Positions 1-8,268 of a DNA stretch of 64,000 nt are shown here, piece by piece. Every line of letters begins with the position of its first letter. The stretch's first letter is position 1. Made by a program: the position numbers and the translations under genes. This DNA is from Candidatus Poribacteria bacterium (lineage in GTDB: Bacteria; Poribacteria; WGA-4E; WGA-3G): NCBI GenBank assembly GCA_022821725.1, contig JAJEDB010000128.1, positions 1 to 64,000 of the forward strand, read 5' to 3'. The notes under the pieces were generated by a model, which saw only the letters and a list, made by a program, of their open reading frames with translations, made no database searches and was not told the origin of the DNA.

Positions 1-2466
<2,466 letters not shown>

Positions 2467-2507
2467 AGTAATATCATTATTCTACCGATTTACCCTCTAT
2501 ATACAAT

Positions 2508-2519
2508 TGTCAAAGAACA
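2508..2519 (-). promoter_or_regulatory. boxA-like antitermination element
   Basis: On the minus strand TGTTCTTTGACA lies about 40 nt before the 23S 5' end. It closely matches the rRNA boxA sequences of B. subtilis and E. coli (TGTTCTTTGAAA / TGCTCTTTAACA), which recruit the NusB-S10 complex. It directly follows the perfect hairpin at 2521-2540, giving the boxB-boxA order seen in rRNA leaders and spacers. Assignment is by motif and position only. Confidence 0.6.
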
Positions 2520-2520
2520 A

Positions 2521-2540
2521 CACCTATTTAATTATAGGTG
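2521..2540 (-). promoter_or_regulatory. Perfect 7-bp hairpin before boxA (boxB-like or processing stem)
   Basis: CACCTAT and ATAGGTG pair around a 6-nt loop. The hairpin abuts the 3' side of the tRNA-like gene and precedes the boxA-like motif. It could be a boxB-type element or a processing signal separating tRNA from 23S. No T-run follows it, so a terminator is unlikely. Confidence 0.5.
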
Positions 2541-2541
2541 A

Positions 2542-2610
2542 TGGAGTTGAACGGGATCGAACCGTTTTCTGTCATACTTATGACAGATGCTCACCTAAAT
2601 GAGCTACTCC
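2542..2610 (-). tRNA. Aberrant tRNA-like gene, isotype uncertain
   Basis: A normal T arm is present (AACGG stem, TTCGATC loop, CCGTT). The acceptor strands GGAGTAG and CAACTCC pair at 6 of 7 positions, and a D-arm-like CTCA..TGAG follows. Two features are abnormal: nucleotides 8-9 between acceptor and D stem are missing, and the anticodon region is a palindrome that gives an 8-nt loop with a 5-bp stem (or 8 bp with a 4-nt loop) rather than a 7-nt loop. The triplet CAT lies in the hairpin but cannot be placed confidently at 34-36. The gene occupies the slot where tRNA-Ile normally precedes 23S. CCA is not encoded. It may be a divergent functional tRNA or a decayed one. Confidence 0.5.
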
Positions 2611-2627
2611 TCTGTACGTCAATGGTA

Positions 2628-2656
2628 AGTATACCACAAAAAATTAGCTTTGTCAA
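2628..2656 (-). promoter_or_regulatory. sigma70-type promoter in front of the tRNA-like gene and 23S
   Basis: On the minus strand TTGACA and TATACT are separated by exactly 17 nt, preceded by an AT-rich stretch (AAATAAATT). The expected start site near 2621 is about 10 nt before the tRNA-like 5' end. Its sequence is nearly identical to the three promoters upstream of tRNA-Ala. Confidence 0.8.
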
Positions 2657-2723
2657 ATTTATTTCGCAAAAAAACCTAATTTTCGCCAAAATTCGACCGA
2701 CTATCGTTTTTTTTAGCGTGAAA

Positions 2724-2742
2724 ACCGAATCTGTAATTCGGT
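2724..2742 (-). terminator. Hairpin followed by TTTT between tRNA-Ala and the 23S promoter
   Basis: ACCGAAT/ATTCGGT form a 7-bp stem with a 5-nt loop. On the minus strand the stem runs into TTTTC. It could end the transcript that begins upstream of tRNA-Ala, leaving the promoter at 2628-2656 to drive 23S. The stem is short and not GC-rich. Confidence 0.4.
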
Positions 2743-2749
2743 CTCCGAG

Positions 2750-2810
2750 TCAGCCGACCTTGTTCCTCTCGTACTAAAGGCAATTGTGCCTCTCCTGGAA
2801 ACAACTAACC
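2750..2810 (-). other. Fragment resembling the 23S sarcin-ricin loop region
   Basis: On the minus strand AGTACGAGAGGAAC (2762-2775) matches 13 of 14 bases of the universal sarcin-ricin loop of 23S rRNA. It is preceded by GGAGAGG..CC as in domain VI helix 94/95. That part of 23S should lie about 250-300 nt from the 3' end of the gene, not upstream of it. The rest of domain VI is absent here. It looks like a remnant of a second 23S copy or of a rearranged operon. Confidence 0.5.
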
Positions 2811-2814
2811 CGGA

Positions 2815-2887
2815 TGGAGATGAGCGGATTTGAACCGCTGACCTTCTGGTTGCAAACCAGATGCTCTCCCAACTGAGCTACACCCCC
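2815..2887 (-). tRNA. tRNA-Ala (anticodon TGC)
   Basis: A full 73-nt cloverleaf: acceptor GGGGGTG/CATCTCC (two G-T pairs), D arm GCTC..GAGC, anticodon stem TCTGG/CCAGA around loop TTTGCAA, T arm AGCGG TTCAAAT CCGCT, discriminator A. CCA is not encoded. tRNA-Ala(TGC) is typical of the rRNA spacer. Here it has its own promoters and no 16S gene upstream. Confidence 0.97.
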
Positions 2888-2901
2888 AAACGATAGTATG
2901 T

Positions 2902-2930
2902 AGTATACTCCAAAAAATTAACTTCGCCAA
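2902..2930 (-). promoter_or_regulatory. Tandem rRNA/tRNA promoter, proximal copy
   Basis: TTGGCG, 17 nt, TATACT on the minus strand, preceded by AAATAAATT. The expected start is only a few nt before the tRNA-Ala 5' end at 2887. The -35 is the least consensus of the four copies. Confidence 0.75.
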
Positions 2931-2951
2931 ATTTATTTTGCAACAGAGTTA

Positions 2952-2980
2952 AGTATACCACAAGAAGTGCTGCATGTCAA
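2952..2980 (-). promoter_or_regulatory. Tandem rRNA/tRNA promoter, middle copy
   Basis: A perfect TTGACA and TATACT with a 17-nt spacer on the minus strand and an AT-rich upstream segment of UP-element character (CAAAATAAATT). It lies exactly 50 bp from the next copy on each side. Confidence 0.85.
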
Positions 2981-3001
2981 ATTTATTTTGCAACAGAGTT
3001 A

Positions 3002-3030
3002 AGTATACTACAAAAAATGATAAACGTCAA
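3002..3030 (-). promoter_or_regulatory. Tandem rRNA/tRNA promoter, distal copy
   Basis: TTGACG, 17 nt, TATACT on the minus strand, preceded by TAAAATAAATT. It is the first of three promoters in a 50-bp tandem array covering roughly 2897-3047, just beyond the 3' end of pafA. Confidence 0.8.
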
Positions 3031-3066
3031 ATTTATTTTACAACGGCATATAAAACAGTGAAGAAA

Positions 3067-4509
3067 TCAGGTGCGTGCGGGGCGTTTCCGGAGCCGTTTC
3101 ATCCATCTCTGCGCCTTTGCGATGTTGGTGTCAAACGGTTCTTTCATCTCAAAATATTCTGTATGTCCTGCATATATTTGATGCCAGTCAACAATACAAG
3201 GCATTTGTTTTTGGGTGAGGGTACGCATCAGGAATGCCCGAACTTTGGCGCGGGTATCTTGTGGGGCGTTGTCTATGGCGTATTGAATATGTTCATCGGT
3301 CACAACTCTTTGCATCTGTCCCTGTTCCTGAAGTGCGTAGTAAAGTCCGCTTTCAGTCCGAATATTATGATATTCCAAATCTTGACTTTTAATCCAAGCG
3401 TCTTCCCAATCCAATTTTTCTTCATCAATGAAAGCTTCGAGTAGCCATTTCTTTGCCGCCCAATCGACGCGATCAATCACATTTAGCCACCCATCTTCGA
3501 GGTCGTCAAGGATGGACTCCCATGCCGCAAGTACCCATTCGGTTTCCTCGTCCCGTTCGGTAATCAAAGCCTGAACGAAGTTAAGATACTCTCTCTGTAA
3601 ATCAACAGCAGAGATCGTTTTTCCCGATTTCAGTTCGACGCGCCACGTGAAGGTAGTATCGCGTGAGATGTGCCGAATCGCGTAAACGGGATCCGCGAGT
3701 TCGAAACCCGGAAGTGGCAATTTTTCGCCATACAGGTCGTGGAATGTTTCGATAGCAGAGAGCAAAAGTGCAGTCGTGCCGACCTTCAAGGCGGTTGCGT
3801 ATTCTGACATATTGGAATCGCCAACGAGCAGATGGAGGCGCCGGTATTTTGTGTAGTCGCTGAGGGGTTCGTCGCGTGTATTGATGATGGCGCGGCTGAA
3901 CTGGATCCATTCGTATATTTCAGTGACGATGTGATCGGCGCGCTGCGAGATTTGATAGTATTGATGCTCGGCAAGTTCGTCGTGAAGATCACCGAATTCA
4001 ATCATTTCATCGTAGGCACCGACTCTGCCCGCCCCTGCGTAAATTTGGCGTGTAACGAAGAAGGGCATAAGGGTCGGGATGACGACACGGTAAAAGGGGA
4101 CCTCCCGACTGATTTGGAAGTTTTCGTGGCATCCGAAGGTTGCACCCGTAAAATGATCGATATTATTTTTGAAGAACGCCGTGGGTAACCCTGTATCCGT
4201 GAGGATATTGTTGATGACGTGTTCAATGGCTTTATCGTAAGCGATAAGGTCAAAGAGTGTGCCACATTCAGGGGTCGCATACTCCAGATGCCCCATATCG
4301 ATGTAGAGTCGCCCACCATTGTATAGAAACCCGCCGTTGCCTGGGGGTTCGCCCCAGTCGCGGTAGTGGATATCCCGAAGACCGAGTTCCAACACATCGA
4401 AGACGTAATCTCGGACGCGCGCCGCAACCCCTTCAGAGGTCCCACGAACCCGTTCGGTATCCGTCATGCACCCAAATTCAGTTTCGATTCCAAAAATTCT
4501 TTTTTCCAT
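3067..4509 (-). CDS. pafA: PafA-type ligase of the UBact/Pup proteasome pathway
   Basis: This ligase attaches the C-terminal glutamate of the Pup-like modifier to substrate lysines using ATP. The 480-residue length is normal for PafA. The N-terminus MEKRIFGIETEFG carries the ATP/Mg-binding glutamates in the PafA version (FG rather than the YG of Dop). Downstream are NTRDEP and a block RRLHLLVGDSNMSEYATALK shared by the PafA/Dop carboxylate-amine ligase fold, and there is no Dop-type acidic loop insertion after the first strands. It is the last gene of the operon, 57 bp after prcA, and ends about 20 bp from the rRNA promoter array. The ATG has only a weak ribosome-binding site. The family call is firm; ligase rather than depupylase activity is inferred from the N-terminus and the presence of a separate dop. 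Confidence 0.95.
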   Translation of the reverse strand: MEKRIFGIETEFGCMTDTERVRGTSEGVAARVRDYVFDVLELGLRDIHYRDWGEPPGNGGFLYNGGRLYIDMGHLEYATPECGTLFDLIAYDKAIEHVINNILTDTGLPTAFFKNNIDHFTGATFGCHENFQISREVPFYRVVIPTLMPFFVTRQIYAGAGRVGAYDEMIEFGDLHDELAEHQYYQISQRADHIVTEIYEWIQFSRAIINTRDEPLSDYTKYRRLHLLVGDSNMSEYATALKVGTTALLLSAIETFHDLYGEKLPLPGFELADPVYAIRHISRDTTFTWRVELKSGKTISAVDLQREYLNFVQALITERDEETEWVLAAWESILDDLEDGWLNVIDRVDWAAKKWLLEAFIDEEKLDWEDAWIKSQDLEYHNIRTESGLYYALQEQGQMQRVVTDEHIQYAIDNAPQDTRAKVRAFLMRTLTQKQMPCIVDWHQIYAGHTEYFEMKEPFDTNIAKAQRWMKRLRKRPART

Positions 4510-4566
4510 CTTTTTAACTATTAAATCTGTTAGCCATCAACTCGTGTTTTAACACTTATACAGCGC

Positions 4567-5337
4567 TTAGGGAAGGGCATCTTCAATTTCCTGAGAGGTT
4601 AGCAGCCGAAATTTACTTGTTCCGCGTTGGGTCGTCTCCAAAACCCCTGCTTCAATTTCACCCTCTTCCCGTGCAAGCTTAATAATTTCGTGCATCTGGG
4701 AAGTATCTATCTGGCTATCCTCCGATTCAGTTTCCTCCGGTTCCCGTGAACTCAATTCTCTACCGACTGCCCACGCTTCTAAACCCAACTGGAGCGCAGC
4801 GGCTAAATCTCTGTCGGCATCTGTGGAAGCCGTCGCGAGGTAGTTTTGCATTCCCGTCTCGATGGCTTCTGTACCGCCGATAACGGTAGCGGTTGTGTCT
4901 GTTCGGACGTTCCCGTCGTAGTTGATACAGGTAAAACGGTTTTTATCGTCTGTGCTGCCGAGTTCGGCGAGCAACATTTTAATGATATATGCTTCACCGA
5001 CAATGGACTCGAACGCTTGTTTAAAGGTATGTGCTAAAACGAAGTTCGTGAGTCGGTGTAGGTTGACATCCTCGGTGGCGTTTTGGAAACCTTGGACGCT
5101 GGCGGTATCGGTAACAAGCATTCGGAGGCGTTCAATATCGGCGGGATGTCCGATTGCGGAGAGTGCGATTCGGTCGTGCACTTCAAAAATTTTGCGTTGT
5201 CCTCTCCCAATCGTGAGGAGCACCATGCCTTGGTTATAGGTGAGTCCTACAACGGGACTTCCGACCCGAAGTTGGTCTTCAATGTAGTCTCGTCGGTCCT
5301 GGATCGCTTCTATCCAGCGATACGGTTCATCTCGCAT
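4567..5337 (-). CDS. prcA: 20S proteasome alpha subunit
   Basis: This is the structural outer-ring subunit of the 20S core particle, which gates substrate entry. It has 256 residues. The N-terminal half follows the alpha-type proteasome fold (SPVVGLTYNQGMVLLTIG, KIFEVHDRIALSAIGHPADI), with no N-terminal threonine of the beta type. The C-terminal tail from about residue 205 is acidic (SSREPEETESEDSQID) and then ends in LTSQEIEDALP. Its start codon follows an R1 repeat end: AAGGA is 11 nt before the ATG, so the repeat supplies the ribosome-binding site. A 213-bp gap with repeat sequence separates it from prcB, which is unusual because these genes are normally adjacent. Confidence 0.93.
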   Translation of the reverse strand: MRDEPYRWIEAIQDRRDYIEDQLRVGSPVVGLTYNQGMVLLTIGRGQRKIFEVHDRIALSAIGHPADIERLRMLVTDTASVQGFQNATEDVNLHRLTNFVLAHTFKQAFESIVGEAYIIKMLLAELGSTDDKNRFTCINYDGNVRTDTTATVIGGTEAIETGMQNYLATASTDADRDLAAALQLGLEAWAVGRELSSREPEETESEDSQIDTSQMHEIIKLAREEGEIEAGVLETTQRGTSKFRLLTSQEIEDALP

Positions 5338-5426
5338 TTTTTAATTATTCCTTGCGGTTCGATCAAGGGCGTTTGGAGGATAATATGCGTTTGCGTATAT
5401 CCGTCCTCCACTACGTTACGGACTAC
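5338..5426 (-). repeat. R1 dispersed repeat between prcB and prcA
   Basis: On the minus strand it runs from GTAGTCCGTAACGTAGTGGA to CCGCAAGGAATAATTAAAAA. Both ends match the R1 consensus (GTAGCCCGTAAYGAARTGGA ... CCGCAAGGAAAAATTAAAAA). The interior forms an imperfect hairpin (GGAGGATAATATGCG and GCGTATATCC..TCCTCC). A second copy of the CCGCAAGG end alone lies at 5436-5462. The prcA start codon directly follows the right end. Confidence 0.8.
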
Positions 5427-5550
5427 GCGTTTTCTATAATTTTTAAATTTTTCCTTGCGGTTAAACACCGTCGGTTTGCGCTTTGGACAAAGAATATATG
5501 GTTTCTATCATGGATCTTACAAACTCAGCAACACTCAGATAGCACATGGA

Positions 5551-6399
5551 TTAACGTACCTCTGTGTCCGATTGTGCTTCAGCGTAACAGGTCTCCAATT
5601 CATCGTCGGAAATATCTTCAGCACCGGTGCGTGTCACAGTTTTGATATTTGGGAATATTTGTGCCCTTGCGTTGTAGCCGCTTGTTGCGGCATCGTACTC
5701 GCTGGCTGTATCCAAAAGGCGTAAGATCGTGATGGTCGCCTGCCGCTCATCCATCTCCTGCAAGGGTGTATCACCGAATCGAGAGAGATAGCGTAAAACA
5801 CCGCGGATCCAGATGGAGCCGGAACCCGTCGTGGCAAAATTGACGTTTTCAAAATGTGCACCGAGTGCGTCATAGAAGAAAATCTTGCCGCCATTCTCAT
5901 CATCAGCGGCATTCAAATCGTAGAGTGCAAAGATCGGGATAACACCCCCGATACCTTGAAGTGCCATCGGCAGATTCTCCCGGATGAGCCGCGATAGCAT
6001 TCGGAGCTTGCCTTCAAGACTCAATTCTTGGAGCTGGCTGCGGCGAAAGTATTGAAACGAATGCTCCAATATTCTGGCGATCTCATAAGCGATTGCGGGT
6101 GAACCTGAAATCGCGAGCACAGAGTGCCTATCAATCTGTAAAACTTTCTCTGCGCGATCGTAGATGACAGAAGTGCCAGCGGTAGCCCGCCGGTCACCTG
6201 CGATCATAACACCATCCCGATAACGAACAGCAACAACGGTTGTACTATGTGCTATCTCAATGTCAGCACCGTGCTGTGTCGTTTCCGATGGCACATCTAT
6301 TTTCAAAGGATAGTTTGCTTGTTTTAAAAGGCTGAGGAAGTCCCCTTTATGGTTATCGCTTGATTTAACGCTTTGCGAGTTATTAGAAAAAGCGTTCAT
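5551..6399 (-). CDS. prcB: 20S proteasome beta subunit (catalytic)
   Basis: This is the N-terminal-nucleophile protease subunit of the core particle. It has 282 residues. The first 52 form a propeptide that must be removed to expose Thr53 (AHS|TTVVAV). Spacing confirms the active site: Asp69 (GDRR) and Lys85 (AEK) fall exactly at positions 17 and 33 of the mature chain. The residue before the nucleophile is Ser52, where beta subunits nearly always have Gly, so autoprocessing may differ. The start codon overlaps the ubact stop (TAATG), which points to translational coupling. The C-terminus is acidic and extends beyond the core fold. Confidence 0.95.
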   Translation of the reverse strand: MNAFSNNSQSVKSSDNHKGDFLSLLKQANYPLKIDVPSETTQHGADIEIAHSTTVVAVRYRDGVMIAGDRRATAGTSVIYDRAEKVLQIDRHSVLAISGSPAIAYEIARILEHSFQYFRRSQLQELSLEGKLRMLSRLIRENLPMALQGIGGVIPIFALYDLNAADDENGGKIFFYDALGAHFENVNFATTGSGSIWIRGVLRYLSRFGDTPLQEMDERQATITILRLLDTASEYDAATSGYNARAQIFPNIKTVTRTGAEDISDDELETCYAEAQSDTEVR

Positions 6400-6596
6400 T
6401 ACTCCCCCGTTCTTTGGCGATACCGTCTGGACTGATCTTTGTCAACACGGCGCATCCGTTTGAGCAGTTCTTGTGTATCGGGCCGGCTGACTTTCTGTCT
6501 TTTGGGTCCCTCGTTATCACCTTCACCATCACCGGGGCCGATGGGTTTGGTGTCCCTTTGTTTACGTTCGAGTTGAGCAATCATTTTGGCTGTCAT
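6399..6596 (-). CDS. ubact: UBact, Pup-like protein modifier
   Basis: A 65-residue, strongly charged, probably disordered protein rich in Lys, Arg, Asp and Glu, ending in RRYRQRTGE. The C-terminal RYRQR-(S/T)-G-(E/Q) signature and the position between dop and prcB identify it as the UBact form of prokaryotic ubiquitin-like protein. It ends in Glu, so it should be ready for PafA without prior deamidation by Dop. I chose the ATG at 6596 because GGAG sits 8 nt upstream; an in-frame upstream extension lies inside dop and has no ribosome-binding site. A glycine/acidic linker (GPGDGEGDNEG, residues 20-30) separates the N-terminal helix region from the C-terminal helix. Confidence 0.92.
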   Translation of the reverse strand: MTAKMIAQLERKQRDTKPIGPGDGEGDNEGPKRQKVSRPDTQELLKRMRRVDKDQSRRYRQRTGE

Positions 6597-6612
6597 TTTA
6601 TGTCTCCTTTTT

Positions 6613-8205
6613 TTATAGATGCAACTTCTCAATGAGCGTCTCAACGGTTGGCGATTGATCGAGCACCTCGTTATATTGGCGTGCGATCGCTGCATCCGCG
6701 AGGGCATTTAGATTGACTTCGCGGGTGCGTCCGTTTACAGTGAAGGTAATACTATCCCACTGTATAGCCTTTATGGCACTGCTGAATCGATCTACAGCGC
6801 GTCCGCGGAAGTATGCCCGTGTGTCAGCAGGTGGATTATGGAGGGCGGCATCAATCTGTTCGTCCGTAACGAGGCGCCGCATCGGAATCCCATAGTATAA
6901 CCCTTCATCAAGATCGATGTTGTGATATTCTAAATCCAAACTTTGGAGCCATGGGTCATCCCAGGCGACTCCCTCTTCCTCAGCAAACGTTTCAAGCAGC
7001 CATTTTTTCGCGACCCAATCCAACCGATCCGTGAGCGACATTGGATCCGCCTCAAGGGTGTTGAGGGTATCCTCCCACTCGGTGAGCACCCAGTCGGTTT
7101 CAGGGAGGAACGAGGTTACTTCGCTATTGCTAAGATACTTCTGTGCGAGGGCAAGATACTCACGTTGATGGTCGATGGCGGACATTGTTTTCCCCTCCGC
7201 CGTCATTACCATCCAACGATACGTCTGGTCATGCGATACAGTTTTGATGGTATCAATGGGGTTGACGAGTGCTAAATGCTCTGGGACCCGCCGTTGTTCA
7301 ATCAAGGTAATCACAAGTGCTGTCGTGCCGACCTTGAGTGCCGTTGCGTATTCGGACATATTCGCGTCGCCCGCGATGCCGTGTAACCTACGATATTTAG
7401 AGGCATCCGCATGCGGTTCATCTCGCGTGTTGACGATAGGACGGTTGTGCATGGTATCCACACTCGCCTCCACGTGAAAGAAATCGGATCTTTGAGATAA
7501 CTGGTAGTGTCCTGGGGTCGCGAGTCCGGCTTCTGTTTCAATACCGATCTTTCCTGCGCCTGCGAAGATCTGGCGTGTGATAAAGAACGGCATGATACCT
7601 TGCTTGAGCGTTTCAAACGGTACTTCGCGTGCCATCAGATAGTTATCGTGGCACCCGTAACTATGCCCATGGAAATCGGTATTATTTTTGTATAAAAGCA
7701 CCCGTTTTCCGAGTTTCTGACTGCGTGTTTCGGCACACCGTTGAAGGATGCGTTCGCCGGCTTTATCGTGTGCGACGAGGTCGAAGAGACGACTGCATTC
7801 AGGCGTTGAATACTCCGGGTGTGCGTGGTCGTTGTAGAGCCGTGCCCCGTTAGCGAGGATGTGATCACTTTTGATTTCAGCAAAAGAGAGCCGTTCTTTA
7901 AGATTGCGGTTCCGGTCGCGTTCTTCCTCTTCCTTCTCATCAGGGTGATTGGAAAGGGCATTCGCCCGAAAGCCGCGTTCATCTCGAAACGGGTCCTCGC
8001 CGCGGTAGTCCCACACGGGTCGAAAATCTTCCTGTCGGTAGCTTTTTATGAGCTCGATAGATTGCTTGACGGCATCAAGGTGCGCTTCATTTTCGAGTGT
8101 GATTCCGTATTCAGTTTCGATTCCAAAAAGTCTTTTAATTTTACCTTGCGGTTCGGTGAGGCGAATTATACAAACAACGATCCTCTCCGTAGAACCGCCC
8201 TCCAC
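6613..8205 (-). CDS. dop: Dop, deamidase/depupylase of the Pup-like pathway
   Basis: Dop removes the modifier from substrates and, in species with Gln-ended Pup, deamidates it. The Dop-type start motif KRLFGIETEYG is present. A charged insertion (NHPDEKEEEERDRNRNLKE) falls at the position of the Dop loop, and PIVNTRDEPHAD with GDANMSEYATALKVG are family hallmarks. From GTG at 8205 the protein is 530 residues, but its first 24 (MEGGSTER..TEPQGKIK) are encoded by an R1 repeat and are not part of Dop. The conserved N-terminus begins at IKR, codon ATT, with AAGG a few nt upstream in the repeat. So either the repeat-encoded GTG or an ATT start is used. It ends 16 bp before ubact. Confidence 0.93.
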   Translation of the reverse strand: MEGGSTERIVVCIIRLTEPQGKIKRLFGIETEYGITLENEAHLDAVKQSIELIKSYRQEDFRPVWDYRGEDPFRDERGFRANALSNHPDEKEEEERDRNRNLKERLSFAEIKSDHILANGARLYNDHAHPEYSTPECSRLFDLVAHDKAGERILQRCAETRSQKLGKRVLLYKNNTDFHGHSYGCHDNYLMAREVPFETLKQGIMPFFITRQIFAGAGKIGIETEAGLATPGHYQLSQRSDFFHVEASVDTMHNRPIVNTRDEPHADASKYRRLHGIAGDANMSEYATALKVGTTALVITLIEQRRVPEHLALVNPIDTIKTVSHDQTYRWMVMTAEGKTMSAIDHQREYLALAQKYLSNSEVTSFLPETDWVLTEWEDTLNTLEADPMSLTDRLDWVAKKWLLETFAEEEGVAWDDPWLQSLDLEYHNIDLDEGLYYGIPMRRLVTDEQIDAALHNPPADTRAYFRGRAVDRFSSAIKAIQWDSITFTVNGRTREVNLNALADAAIARQYNEVLDQSPTVETLIEKLHL

Positions 8206-8220
8206 TTCGTTACGGGCTAC
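8133..8220 (-). repeat. R1 dispersed repeat at the 5' end of dop
   Basis: Minus strand: GTAGCCCGTAACGAAGTGGA ... CCGAACCGCAAGGTAAAATTAAAA, 88 bp, both ends matching the R1 consensus. Its open frame reads MEGGSTER...TEPQGKIK straight into the conserved Dop sequence. Confidence 0.85.
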
Positions 8221-8268
8221 TGAAACTTAACAAGAACATGAAGAATTGGCGAAACCCCGAAGTGCCCT

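Noticed and set aside
2897..3047. A possible short CRISPR array (three 50-bp units)
   Set aside because: The repeat is nearly the whole unit with no separate spacers, and each unit is a well-formed promoter.
2974..3444. A 156-codon plus-strand open frame
   Set aside because: It overlaps the promoter array and the 3' end of pafA on the opposite strand, with no ribosome-binding site or recognisable protein.
6399..6707. A longer 102-codon version of ubact
   Set aside because: The first 37 codons overlap dop and do not look like UBact; the ATG at 6596 has a good Shine-Dalgarno and the known length.
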